Shown one piece after another: positions 7,914-17,467 of a stretch of DNA of 38,422 nt; position 1 is the stretch's first letter, and each line of letters begins with the position of its first letter. A model generated the notes under the pieces. The model was not told the origin of the DNA and made no database searches. It saw nothing but the letters and a program-made list of their open reading frames with translations. The position numbers were made by a program, and so were the translations under genes. The stretch comes from a virus: IMG/VR virus record IMGVR_UViG_3300030329_001399, positions 1 to 38,422 of that record. One strand, written 5' to 3'.

Positions 7914-7936
7914 TTTATATGCAAAGTGCTATGAGG
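7914..7936 (+). promoter_or_regulatory. Family A promoter: TATA box plus TGCTATGAGG
   Basis: TTTATAT at 7914-7920 and TGCTATGAGG at 7927-7936, right after the nuclease stop and 30 nt before ATG 7944. Third copy of the element. Confidence 0.72.
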
Positions 7937-7943
7937 TGATGAT

Positions 7944-8099
7944 ATGGGAAAGTGGAATGTAGCGTGTAGTTGTGGTTGTTCTGAGTACGAGAACGAAAGA
8001 AATGTTTATGTGGTGACGAGTGATATGGACGACCCTCATGGTGAATTGACACTCATGGGGAATTGTGTTCAGTGCGGCGCACTAATCAGTCTTATTTGA
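7944..8099 (+). CDS. 51-residue zinc-ribbon mini-protein
   Basis: Begins MGKWNVACSCGC and contains a second knuckle CVQC near residue 41-44, separated by a hairpin-like region, which fits a zinc ribbon. GAGGTGAT sits 3-10 nt before the start. First gene after a family A promoter and 9 nt before the primase, so it may be made in the same transcript. Unknown function. Confidence 0.7.
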   Translation: MGKWNVACSCGCSEYENERNVYVVTSDMDDPHGELTLMGNCVQCGALISLI

Positions 8100-8108
8100 G
8101 GGGTTACT

Positions 8109-9137
8109 ATGCTCTCATTTCCGCGTGAAATCGGACTGAAACGTCAGTTGTGTAGTAGTGAAACACAGTACACGACTTACGTTGCCGACCTTGGGCCAAG
8201 AACGGCCTGTTACACGTCCTTGTATCACTATGAGGACCTACTTCCCAATCAGCGTCGTGTGGATTACAACACGGCAGTCATGGACAGAGCATGGTGGGAT
8301 TTCGACGCGGGTGTTCGTGGTGACATCAACGCCGTCAAAGACGATGTGTTCACGTTGATTAGTCGCCTCGATGGCGACGTCCGTGTGGTTGCCACAGGGC
8401 GTGGTTTTCACGTCCATCAAATGTTCGACAAGCCCGTACAGGGGTTTGAAGCCGAGCGCAATCTCGGTGAGTATTCACGCCACATGGCGAAGGGGCTCGA
8501 CACTCTCGATGGTGTGGCCCACATGAAGAAATTGACACGGATTCCCTCGACCTTCAACCCCAAGCGTTGGCGGTGGGCCGTGAACATCGACGTGTCTGCT
8601 TTCATGGCAGACCCCCATTCCTATCAGATTCCTGAGAAGCCCGACACCTCCCTTGATTGGGCAGACCCCTTCATTGGGGACCGTGTGTATCGTGGCTTCG
8701 ATTTTACAGGGTGGATAAGCACCAATCAGAGCCTCCTGAAGCCCGACCCTATCCTTACCGCATATCAGGCCGTAGAACTGCCTGTAACGGGCCTTGGAGA
8801 CGTCCCTATCCCCCCTTGTCTTGAGAACCACATCAGGCATGAGAATCCCGCTCACCACGTCCGCGTTGCATTGGCGCAACATCTGTACGAGAACCTTCGT
8901 ATGTTCGCGCCTGTGGAAGCGTTGACTACTGCACAGAAGGACCGCATTGAGGAACAAATCGTAACCTTTATGTCGAAGTTGGGGTGGCGCGATTACAGTG
9001 AGTATCACACGCGCAAGCACGTCAAGTCCTTGCTCAAGACTTCGCGCAGTCCGTCGTGTGCATGGTTCAAGACGCGGAATATGTGTTCGGGACCTTGTTG
9101 GCGGTATGACTACACCATTCCTATGGGTGACAATTAA
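8109..9137 (+). CDS. Archaeo-eukaryotic primase with PriL-like Fe-S C-terminus
   Basis: 342-residue primase for starting DNA synthesis. The catalytic half has WWDFDA (metal ligands D64 and D66), the ATGRGFHVH motif (H101) and the RIPSTFNPKRW segment expected for the third AEP motif. The C-terminal third resembles PriL: PPC at C237, then helices with HHVRVALAQHL, then C317, C326 and C330 (SCAW, NMC, GPC), four cysteines positioned to hold a 4Fe-4S cluster. A small- and large-subunit-like fusion in one chain is a known arrangement in viral and plasmid primases. GAGGGG lies 7 nt upstream of ATG 8109. Confidence 0.88.
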   Translation: MLSFPREIGLKRQLCSSETQYTTYVADLGPRTACYTSLYHYEDLLPNQRRVDYNTAVMDRAWWDFDAGVRGDINAVKDDVFTLISRLDGDVRVVATGRGFHVHQMFDKPVQGFEAERNLGEYSRHMAKGLDTLDGVAHMKKLTRIPSTFNPKRWRWAVNIDVSAFMADPHSYQIPEKPDTSLDWADPFIGDRVYRGFDFTGWISTNQSLLKPDPILTAYQAVELPVTGLGDVPIPPCLENHIRHENPAHHVRVALAQHLYENLRMFAPVEALTTAQKDRIEEQIVTFMSKLGWRDYSEYHTRKHVKSLLKTSRSPSCAWFKTRNMCSGPCWRYDYTIPMGDN

Positions 9138-9145
9138 ATATCAGA
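9134..9145 (+). promoter_or_regulatory. Family B promoter, TTAAATATCAGA
   Basis: TTAAATATCAGA overlaps the primase stop codon and starts 29 nt before ATG 9163, the spacing expected for a leaderless archaeal mRNA. Confidence 0.62.
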
Positions 9146-9162
9146 ACGTACCGGTGGACTAT

Positions 9163-9411
9163 ATGACAACTCTATCATTACAGGAGGCTTTGAAGATGCC
9201 AAGGGTCAGGGATGAAAACGAAATCCACATGATGCTTAGGGAGGCGTTGCGGCTCAAGGGTGAGTGGAAGCGTTGGCTTGAAGACCCTGAATGCAAAGAG
9301 GACAGAAAGGCATTCGCAGAAGCCATTCGTAACTACAATGCCCTCAAAGGTGTCGTCCAAAGTCTACAATGGGTGCTACATCACCCTGCCGTGGAAGACC
9401 CTCTTTGGTGA
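9163..9411 (+). CDS. 82-residue helical protein, unknown
   Basis: Mostly alpha-helical, charged protein (SLQEALKMPRVRDENE... LKGEWKRWLEDPECKEDRKAF). No motif recognised. ATG 9163 is chosen for its spacing to the upstream TTAAATATCAGA; the longer frame from 8998 would run antisense-free through the primase gene and is unlikely. Its C-terminus (HHPAVEDPLW) ends 32 nt before the XPF-like nuclease start. Confidence 0.6.
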   Translation: MTTLSLQEALKMPRVRDENEIHMMLREALRLKGEWKRWLEDPECKEDRKAFAEAIRNYNALKGVVQSLQWVLHHPAVEDPLW

Positions 9412-9414
9412 GCC

Positions 9415-9420
9415 TTAAGC
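9415..9420 (+). promoter_or_regulatory. Weak TATA-like element, TTAAGC
   Basis: TTAAGC follows the preceding stop codon and is 29 nt from ATG 9444. It shares the TTAAG core of family B but lacks the rest, so it is listed with low confidence. Confidence 0.3.
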
Positions 9421-9443
9421 ACTACATACTTTCAGCCCATATC

Positions 9444-10187
9444 ATGGTCCTGTATGTGGACGACCGAGAAAACGACGTCCTCATCCACAAACTATATGCT
9501 CGTATGGGCAATCGTGACTTCGGACCCAACGGACAGGTTCAGGTAAAACGTCTGCAATCTGCTGATTACATCATCGGTGATTGGGGAATCGAAGCAAAGG
9601 AAATCAACGACCTGTACCACTCTATCCTCGGCCACGGTCGCTCACGGACAATCGTGGGACAGTTACAAGACCTTGAAGAGAGTTTTCAGACCCCAATGTT
9701 GGTCGTATATGGTAATGAATTGAAGCCGTTCATCCCCGGTAAAAAAATGACTCGCAAACTTTACGCAATCGAAAAGAGACGAATGGAACAAACAATCCTC
9801 AATTTCAAAATCAGTTTCCAATTGAGATTTCCCAATATCGCTTTCATGCAGTTTGACACGATGGATGAGTTTGCTCATTTCCTTGCCGTCAACCACACGC
9901 AAAAGACCCACGTCGGCGTGAGTCAACAGACCCACAATGCCAAAAAAACCGAGAAGATTCACCCACAGGTTCTCGCTCTATCCGCACTCCCCGGAATCAC
10001 TGAAGAACAAGCAGAAGATATGCTTGAGCGTATCGGTGGTCTTCGCAACATTCTCCGCTTACGCACTCGCCAAAAAGACCTCATGGAGACAAAAGGTGTC
10101 GGCAGGTCACGCGCTCGTAAAATCCTATCGCTTAGAGAGGATTACAAGTCCGATATATCTGTTATTGATGAAGAAGACCCAGAGTAA
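9444..10187 (+). CDS. XPF/ERCC4-type nuclease with helix-hairpin-helix tail
   Basis: 247-residue structure-specific endonuclease of the XPF/Mus81/Hef family, which cuts branched DNA such as forks and flaps. The N-terminus reads VLYVDDREND; the core motif appears as SADY...IEAKEINDLYHSI, with E50, K52 and D56 matching the E, K and D of the family's ERKxxxD but Ala in place of Arg. Two HhH motifs follow (LPGITEEQAEDMLERIGG near 180-200 and TKGVGRSRARKIL near 215-228). ATG 9444 is preferred over the longer frame at 9369, which overlaps the preceding gene; TTAAG at 9415 lies 29 nt upstream. Its last 46 bases overlap the end of the minus-strand tail hub gene. Confidence 0.87.
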   Translation: MVLYVDDRENDVLIHKLYARMGNRDFGPNGQVQVKRLQSADYIIGDWGIEAKEINDLYHSILGHGRSRTIVGQLQDLEESFQTPMLVVYGNELKPFIPGKKMTRKLYAIEKRRMEQTILNFKISFQLRFPNIAFMQFDTMDEFAHFLAVNHTQKTHVGVSQQTHNAKKTEKIHPQVLALSALPGITEEQAEDMLERIGGLRNILRLRTRQKDLMETKGVGRSRARKILSLREDYKSDISVIDEEDPE

Positions 10188-13100
10188 GGCTTCAAATTAC
10201 TTGCTTGTGATTCATCATCAGGAACAGATTTTCTCTTATATTGGACTTCTGTCGTATGCAACCTCACGGATGAGAAGTATAGAGTGTCATCGCCTGTACC
10301 TGCTACTCTCTTCATAGTGACTTGTAGTCTGTTGCCCGATGAGAAATCTATCTTGGAAGGGGCCACAAGTGTTACACCTTTGTTATCACTTGCGCCTCTC
10401 AAAAATGCCGTTCCCGTTTCTGTTGCTCCGGTGTCAACGCATTTAATGGTCGTTTCAATGACTGCGGTTTCGTCACTTGTACCACCTGTTGAGTAAGTAG
10501 CGTACACTCCGAACCCTCCGTTAATGGCATCGTTGGGGATTCTTACAAGCATAGAGTGTTCGTGTGTTACTACGTCTTCCCCCGACCCTCCAATGTTACC
10601 GGGGAAAACAATTCCTTCTTCTGTCATAACCGTGCTACCTATGCTTGGGCTTATGACCATATCTGTACCGTCGATAGCGTGTATTGATGTCGGGTGTTGT
10701 GTTGGTTTGTTTTGCCCTAAGATGGAAAAGTCGTTACTGAATGCCCCACCTAAATCCATAGCACCTTTCTGTTTCTTGAAAGAAGCAGTTGTAAGCATAT
10801 TGGTATTGATTGATTTTGAGGTCATAGAACCGATTCCATCGCCCATAAAGATTGTACTATTGGTGTTTTTACCCGTGTCAATCCCTGAAGAGAGTCCTGT
10901 TGGTCGATTATCACCCGACTGTTCTTCACCTGTTTTCGTGTTCGGTGCGTCACTTCCATAGGTTCCTTTAGGTGCGCGACTACCTGCGCCTTTGTAACCG
11001 GGGTCCCCTTCATCAACGGGTTTCCCTGCTACACCAGCCTGTCCGCTTCGCGGTCCTGTGGTTCTTGCTTTGTTAGGGAAAATAGATGCTCTAATCGACT
11101 GCGCGACCCTCGACATATCTTCTCCTAATTTGAATCTTACATTGTCTCTACCATCCTTATTGATTGTCCAATTGATTCTTTGGATTACCAATGTCTCATT
11201 TGTCATATTCAGAGCGTCATCGGTATAAGTAACATAGGTTCCGGGTTGGAAATTAACATCTTCGCACACATGAAGCCGAGGAGCATACCACTCTGCTCTT
11301 GTATCAGCCCACGCTCCGTAATCATATCTTCTTAGACCCAAGGGGAACAGAGAGGCCGTGTTATACGTGCCTGTAACTGTGGCTGAAGCGTGAGCGTTTC
11401 TTCGCCGGTCTGTGATATTACCTGCGGTTCTCCCATTCGCTCCATTCCGATATAACATAATGTCATACAAGTAGTCATAATTGACAGATATAATCATTTT
11501 CTTTGAACCTGCCGAAGACCAATACGTTGTGGGGATGCCCACCTCATAAAAACCATTTCCTCGACAATTGACATACGACTCCGTATTGGTTGCGTGTGAC
11601 TGACTTGCGATTTTCGGTTTTGCAGACGACCACATAGAACCTGCGGGGTTTCCGTTGCTTTTCGTATCATCGAAAGTGTAATCGACAAACTCAACACGGA
11701 ACTCAGGGTTAGTGGCCGAACCACTTCCTGTGATAGCAATATGGATTCTCAACTCTTCACCTGTTGTTTCAGATACGAGGGGCATATCCTTGGGCAGATG
11801 GACAATTTGCATGGCATAAGACACACTCTTTGCACCCCACCATGTGAAGAACTGTTGTGGGGCATAGTATCGCCCTGTTGCGTAAGCGGTTTCGTGGTCA
11901 CCTTGTCCCACGTCTTGTATAGATTCATAAAGGCTTCCGTCGAGAGCGTTTTGTGGGCCTGTGAAAATACACCCACCTTCGACCGAAGTCCACTCTTCCA
12001 TGTTTGCTCCAAATTGTCTGCAAGCGACGTCTGCAACGTAACCATAACGCCCTCCCTCAAGCATTAACTCGTTACGCCTATCGAGCGTATGTGTGTCTTT
12101 ATATCTCAGGATTTCCGCATCTACACTAACAGGTGCGCTTCGTGATTTATGGTACTCGTTACTTGCGACCGCCTTTGCTTCCTTTTGTGATTTTATGGAA
12201 GGATAATCCACGATTTTCCACCTGTGTTCTGAACCATGAGTGATGTTTTCAGGATAATCTACGAAAGATGTACCATCGTTATAATACACCCTTACTTGTG
12301 CCGCCGCCCCCTTGAAATCGTAATTTATATTGCTCAATTTCAAATTGTTAGCATTGAATACGATTCCGTTATTGTACATCGGGCGGAACTCAATACGACC
12401 ATGCCTACCTACTAAATACGAAAAGGTAGTTGGGAATAAAGTTGTTTCATTTTCTCCTACACCGGCATTTTGGGTCATCTCACTAATTATTGCTCCGGTT
12501 GTTTTCCCTGCGCCTTCAAGAATAGAACCGTAATCGTCGAAATCGCTTGCCGCAGAATAACTTTGTTGCGTCTGAGTCATATTGTTCGTCCGAGGAACAT
12601 TGTTAATATCCGATACGGCTTTCAGACCGGCTTGGCTCAACCATGTATTCGCAAGACCGTTCATTTGTAAGAATCTGATTTTATCGTGTTGGTAAAATGT
12701 CCCTTTGTTTGGGGCTTTGACGTAACCATCAACTTCCATCATTAACTTCATAGGTAATGTTGCCTGAACACCATTATAGACTTCTATGCTATCAAATAGA
12801 TTATTACTTGAAGAGTTTGTACCTCCTGAAGAACCTGTGCTTTTCACCATTATATCGTGTTTTGAACCGACACCTGTTTTCCAAATCATAGGCCAAATAG
12901 CAGAATCGGTTGCGTTACCTGCGGCAGTTGTCTTACTCAATAGAGCGACGCCCGTCAAAGTATTGGTTGCGGTAAAACCTGTCCATTCAAACGAGTCGCC
13001 GTCTATGATACCGTAACCGCGATTGTCTGTTGTTACAACACCTGCACCGCTCATAGTCCCCGTATGTCTTCCATAATTCATAAACGTATATGCGTTATTA

Positions 13101-16100
13101 TGGCTCAACACCATTGTAGTTGATGAAGACGTGACTTGTGTCGTATGATACATTTGCCCCGCGGTTGCCAATACCTGTTGCATTTCAAGACGCAACCATA
13201 CTGCTTGACGGATAGAATCGTAACGTCGTGTTTCATCAATTTCACTGTTGGGTATGTGGTCGACCCAAACCCCTTTGAGTTTGTTGTCAGATACAATCGT
13301 TCCCGTACTGTGGTCAATAGAAAGGGCCGGACCTGTGCAACCCTGTAAGTTATTTCCTGATTTAGAAGTCCATTGGAAATACAGACCATTGACAGAACCC
13401 GTTCCTGTATCATCAAATCGGGAGGCATCCGCTAAAGCAAACGTAGTACCTCCAGCAGTATAATCGGAGCCGAGTGTGCTTTGTTCTTTGTGAGTCCATG
13501 TGTAGTAATAAATAGATTCCGTGGCCTCTGCCCCACTACCTTCAATTGCTCGTATCATACCAATAAATCTCAGTTGGTCTGAACCGGTTGCTCCGGCTAT
13601 GAACGAAGAAGTCGGCCAATGATATGCGTTCCTAAGCCAAATCTCACCATCCCATTTTTTGATATATTGTTGTGAGCCGCTTCCAACATCTTCGGTAGTC
13701 GTTTCTAACGTGGTCACAACAGAAGTAAATCGGTATGCGTTAGGGTGTTCGGAGATGGGGCTTTCGCTATTTAGGAAAGACGAAGGTGCTTGCCTCCAAT
13801 AGTTATCCATTATGATTGGTATTCCCTCTACGTCCACGGAATAATCTCCCAAATCTCTGTTACCTCCTGAAATTGCTCCAGCGTGACCAAAATTAGATTC
13901 CGTATTTAGATTGAAGAAGGGCGAAGTGTCGATTAACAATAATGCACCTGCTTTGTCTTCCCAAGAATCAGCAGAGCCTAAAGACGCGAAGGAGTTGCCT
14001 GTGAATGGTTCTCTTGCGGCATCAATTTCCCACAGATGGACTTCTTCACCCACCTTCAAATCACAGAACTTAGGTCGTGGTTCAGCATTTTCACCAACAA
14101 AATGGTCTGCGTACACCAAAGATATTGAATAATTTTCATTGGCTGGATATAAACCACCCCATGTATTCTTCCTTGTTCCACCATCTGCATCTGCGTTACC
14201 ATCATTTCTCATGTCAGCAAATAAAGCCCAACAATGTTTATAGTCATTATCGTAGTAACGAACGCGAGCGATAGAACCTTCGGGGTATGTACGCCCCACC
14301 TGACCTGCCGTGTAATTCACAGTAATATCGTAGGTAGTAACATCGTGACGTTGATGGGTGGCATTCCAATCTGTTATTTTGACGAATGTAAAATCGACTG
14401 TGTGGTCAACGGAAAGATTACCTGATGGCGACGTACCCGAAGTAGGCGTAGCATAATCTATGTACCAATAAGGACTCGCTATAAAATCAATTTCTGAACC
14501 GCCCGGACCAAGAGAATTGGTTGAAAGGACCATATATTGCCCTCCTTGTGGGCGGAACCATTGCCATGCGTAGTTTTTATTCTTCCAATGATGTGCGCCC
14601 TTAATTGGTGTACCATCTGCCGTCTGAGTGTTACCCCAATTTTGTATTTTATAGACTCTACCGTCTACATCAGTATAAGACGACGGTAGCAACTTAAACG
14701 TTGTTGTATCTATCACTTTTACGAAATAGAAGTTCTCATTTTGTATTGAAATCCCATAACCATTGTCATTTGAAGCGGCCTTTGCGGTTGTCGAATAACT
14801 CATGGTTCTTTCGTTTTGGACGTTGGTCCCACTTAGACCGTAAATCATAATCGTGTCACCGTCCCCCAAGTTATGTGCTGAAGACGTGGTAAAAACGGCA
14901 CAACGCTCTGCCGCATCATGTTCTACTTTGTTGATTGTACCTGTGGTCGCGTTGGCCGCAGTAGCCGAAGTAATATGAATTGATTCATGTGGAGCCGACC
15001 TGTAAGTTTCATTTCTCATATCTGCGTTAGACCATGTGCTAGAATGGGTTGATTTATACACATCCATTACAACTACTCCTCCGTCGTTCCCGCCACCACG
15101 GTCATTGATAATCTGCAATACACCTGCGTTGACCGGTCGGTTAGACGCGCCCGCCGCAGTCCTCCCAAGGAAAGTACAAGAAGTATTGCTCGGTGTGATG
15201 GACGTACCACTACCCCACTTAATTTCCTGTAACTCAAAGTTACTTACGCCCGTTAGAGCCAATCTGTGGTTGCCAATCTTTCCGAACTTCTTTGTGAACC
15301 ATTTTGATTTGCACAAATCTCGCACCCACTCTGCATGGATTGAGCGATTTTGGATTTCTGTTCCGACGCCCGTGATACCTGAACTATACCCTGCCCATGT
15401 ATCTTCGGCGTCATTTGGGCCGTTAGTATCTTCGTTGTTGTAAATCTGAATTGGGTGTGCCGAACCCAATTGCATTCTTTGGTCGGTCGTTGTTGAGTAA
15501 GCCTGTTCTTTACCCAAACCAATTGTTTGGTTGTACGATTGTAGTTTTCTTGCGCCGAAATACATTGAAGACCTTAAGTTATTGATTTCTGATGTTCTCG
15601 ATTTCAAAATCTCATTCCTACTCACAGAGTCAGCACCAATATCCCATGAAGCGAGTTGTCTATCCAAGTCTGATAGTACATCTTCAGCAGTTAAGGTAAT
15701 CTCGGTTGTTCTTTCGTCTACGCTCTGTTTAATTTGTGCATTGCTGATAAAGCCTCTCCAAAGCATATTATAACGACCAATGGAAGTTGTGTTTAACCAC
15801 ATTACCAATTCCGAAGTACCTGCGCTATGTAGGTAGGTAAGCAAACTGTTTCTAATCTTTGAGTCGTCTGCTACTGTTATCTGCATGGAAGAAGTGCCAT
15901 TTACGCTTTTATCCATGCTCATATCAAGGACATCTACTTCTTGTTTTGTAGCATCTCCAGCACCCGAAGATGCGACACTGTCGTTCAAAGGGTGATAGCA
16001 AGCCACACGGTCGATACAAGTGAAGAACATAGAGTCTGCTTGGTCTGCGCTATTCTTCATATCTAATTGCCAACCAGCAATCATTCCGGGTTGATAACCC

Positions 16101-17449
16101 TGACCCATAAACACACCCATATCGGTCGGTCCTGATATTTTTGTACCGTCTCTATAATAGTACCATTTTTGATTTGTAAAATCTAAGGCGATTTCAATAT
16201 CACTCCATCGCTCATCAAGAGTATAGGATGAATCTGAGGAAGAAGTAGATGCAACGTATGGGTAACTGCTTTGTAGGCTCGATATGGTGAACTCAAGTGT
16301 AACCATTGGACCGTCACTTGGGTCTGCGTCGGGACTCATCGCCCAACCATCTTGACTTGTAAACACCGCCCCTTCTGCCAAGGGGTAACCAATAGTCAGT
16401 CGATATGTACCGTCTTGTCCATTTAGGGCCGCACTATCCCCACTGTTACTTACATCTAAACCATCAAGAGAAATCCTCATGTGAAATATATCCCCGTCCA
16501 TTTTCTCTCCAATACTATTTTCGTAAAAAATTACAGGTCTATATGTGTTGAAGGGCCTATATGTCTGAATACATAGGAATGGTTTTCCGGTTGGTGATTT
16601 GAGAGGGTCATATAGCGCAAGGGTTCCTTTGCCACCTAAATTACTGTCGCCGGAGTCCTTGTAGGAATGTGAACGTGTACGGGGAATAAGTTCGCCCGCA
16701 AGGACGCCTACAAGTGATGCTTGTTGGCACATGAGGCTTTCATCTGAACCCAAAGAAGGCGCGTGTTGTGGCCTCCCTTCCGAACCATCGAAATATCCGG
16801 TTGAGTGTCCCCCTCCGGTTTTTTTGTGCATTTCAGTTATATTCTTTCGTCCGTAAGTGGGGTCCCAATCACAAGTAGGGACCGTATATGTGCCTTGGTT
16901 ATTCCCTATTTCTACAAGGTTTGTCATTATATTTGGAACGTAAGCATATCCATTAGAGAACCACAGGTAAGCACCACCATTCTCGCCGTCATTTTCAGCC
17001 GTTACACCGTTTCCGTATGTAGTTGAAGAGTCGTATCTGAATCTATTGGCGTGTGCAATGGTATCAGGGTATCTTGGGTTCGCTCTTCCAATATAGGAAT
17101 CGTCACCTAATCGCATAGGGTCGTGTGTTAGCCATTCATGTATGCCGTTATTGTGCCACAAAGGTTTGTCAGCGATTGTTGTACCGCTTGAAGTACCCAC
17201 CACACCATCCTTCTTTTCGACTGTTGTTGTGTACTTGCCTGTCAATTGCGCCCTTTCAATATAGGAATAACGGTATCTTGTATTTAGTGGAGCCTCACCG
17301 TTCAAAGGATTACCATGATGTGAAGCGGCATGGGTAATGGACGTGGATGTGGGACTATTCAAATCATCAGGGACACAGTAAGATGCCATAAAGTCATCAA
17401 AATAGTGTGCTACCCAAAATGTGTATTTGCCTTTCGCATTATTATTCAC
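10142..17449 (-). CDS. Giant tail hub/baseplate protein with long domain insertion
   Basis: 2435 residues, the largest gene here, placed after the tape measure as expected for the siphovirus tail-tip hub. Residues about 316-485 look like a LamG/jelly-roll sandwich (DGTYRLTIGYPL ... WYYYRDGTKISG). Residues about 500-610 resemble a hub first half (SMQITVADDSKIRNSL, then MLWRGFISNAQIKQSVDERT and TLTAEDVLSDLDRQLASWDI). The matching second half appears only at about 1665-1815 (LFPTTFSYLVGRHGRIEFRP, MLEGGRYGYVADVACRQFG) and near 2060-2125 (LVIQRINWTINKDG). About 1050 residues of beta-rich domains lie between. A Gly/Pro-rich linker leads to a C-terminal beta domain. Start is GTG 17449 with GGGTGAG upstream. 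It probably also binds the host receptor. Confidence 0.82.
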   Translation of the reverse strand: MNNNAKGKYTFWVAHYFDDFMASYCVPDDLNSPTSTSITHAASHHGNPLNGEAPLNTRYRYSYIERAQLTGKYTTTVEKKDGVVGTSSGTTIADKPLWHNNGIHEWLTHDPMRLGDDSYIGRANPRYPDTIAHANRFRYDSSTTYGNGVTAENDGENGGAYLWFSNGYAYVPNIMTNLVEIGNNQGTYTVPTCDWDPTYGRKNITEMHKKTGGGHSTGYFDGSEGRPQHAPSLGSDESLMCQQASLVGVLAGELIPRTRSHSYKDSGDSNLGGKGTLALYDPLKSPTGKPFLCIQTYRPFNTYRPVIFYENSIGEKMDGDIFHMRISLDGLDVSNSGDSAALNGQDGTYRLTIGYPLAEGAVFTSQDGWAMSPDADPSDGPMVTLEFTISSLQSSYPYVASTSSSDSSYTLDERWSDIEIALDFTNQKWYYYRDGTKISGPTDMGVFMGQGYQPGMIAGWQLDMKNSADQADSMFFTCIDRVACYHPLNDSVASSGAGDATKQEVDVLDMSMDKSVNGTSSMQITVADDSKIRNSLLTYLHSAGTSELVMWLNTTSIGRYNMLWRGFISNAQIKQSVDERTTEITLTAEDVLSDLDRQLASWDIGADSVSRNEILKSRTSEINNLRSSMYFGARKLQSYNQTIGLGKEQAYSTTTDQRMQLGSAHPIQIYNNEDTNGPNDAEDTWAGYSSGITGVGTEIQNRSIHAEWVRDLCKSKWFTKKFGKIGNHRLALTGVSNFELQEIKWGSGTSITPSNTSCTFLGRTAAGASNRPVNAGVLQIINDRGGGNDGGVVVMDVYKSTHSSTWSNADMRNETYRSAPHESIHITSATAANATTGTINKVEHDAAERCAVFTTSSAHNLGDGDTIMIYGLSGTNVQNERTMSYSTTAKAASNDNGYGISIQNENFYFVKVIDTTTFKLLPSSYTDVDGRVYKIQNWGNTQTADGTPIKGAHHWKNKNYAWQWFRPQGGQYMVLSTNSLGPGGSEIDFIASPYWYIDYATPTSGTSPSGNLSVDHTVDFTFVKITDWNATHQRHDVTTYDITVNYTAGQVGRTYPEGSIARVRYYDNDYKHCWALFADMRNDGNADADGGTRKNTWGGLYPANENYSISLVYADHFVGENAEPRPKFCDLKVGEEVHLWEIDAAREPFTGNSFASLGSADSWEDKAGALLLIDTSPFFNLNTESNFGHAGAISGGNRDLGDYSVDVEGIPIIMDNYWRQAPSSFLNSESPISEHPNAYRFTSVVTTLETTTEDVGSGSQQYIKKWDGEIWLRNAYHWPTSSFIAGATGSDQLRFIGMIRAIEGSGAEATESIYYYTWTHKEQSTLGSDYTAGGTTFALADASRFDDTGTGSVNGLYFQWTSKSGNNLQGCTGPALSIDHSTGTIVSDNKLKGVWVDHIPNSEIDETRRYDSIRQAVWLRLEMQQVLATAGQMYHTTQVTSSSTTMVLSHNNAYTFMNYGRHTGTMSGAGVVTTDNRGYGIIDGDSFEWTGFTATNTLTGVALLSKTTAAGNATDSAIWPMIWKTGVGSKHDIMVKSTGSSGGTNSSSNNLFDSIEVYNGVQATLPMKLMMEVDGYVKAPNKGTFYQHDKIRFLQMNGLANTWLSQAGLKAVSDINNVPRTNNMTQTQQSYSAASDFDDYGSILEGAGKTTGAIISEMTQNAGVGENETTLFPTTFSYLVGRHGRIEFRPMYNNGIVFNANNLKLSNINYDFKGAAAQVRVYYNDGTSFVDYPENITHGSEHRWKIVDYPSIKSQKEAKAVASNEYHKSRSAPVSVDAEILRYKDTHTLDRRNELMLEGGRYGYVADVACRQFGANMEEWTSVEGGCIFTGPQNALDGSLYESIQDVGQGDHETAYATGRYYAPQQFFTWWGAKSVSYAMQIVHLPKDMPLVSETTGEELRIHIAITGSGSATNPEFRVEFVDYTFDDTKSNGNPAGSMWSSAKPKIASQSHATNTESYVNCRGNGFYEVGIPTTYWSSAGSKKMIISVNYDYLYDIMLYRNGANGRTAGNITDRRRNAHASATVTGTYNTASLFPLGLRRYDYGAWADTRAEWYAPRLHVCEDVNFQPGTYVTYTDDALNMTNETLVIQRINWTINKDGRDNVRFKLGEDMSRVAQSIRASIFPNKARTTGPRSGQAGVAGKPVDEGDPGYKGAGSRAPKGTYGSDAPNTKTGEEQSGDNRPTGLSSGIDTGKNTNSTIFMGDGIGSMTSKSINTNMLTTASFKKQKGAMDLGGAFSNDFSILGQNKPTQHPTSIHAIDGTDMVISPSIGSTVMTEEGIVFPGNIGGSGEDVVTHEHSMLVRIPNDAINGGFGVYATYSTGGTSDETAVIETTIKCVDTGATETGTAFLRGASDNKGVTLVAPSKIDFSSGNRLQVTMKRVAGTGDDTLYFSSVRLHTTEVQYKRKSVPDDESQASNLKPYSGSSSSITDISDL

Positions 17450-17467
17450 TTTCTCACCCTCATGCTA

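Noticed and set aside
8475-9020. 181-codon minus-strand ORF inside the primase
   Set aside because: Antisense to conserved primase motifs; no independent coding evidence.
10284-17337. Many plus-strand ORFs of 60-145 codons opposite the tail hub
   Set aside because: They are antisense shadows of one long, well-supported gene, lack consistent ribosome-binding sites and show no recognisable domains.
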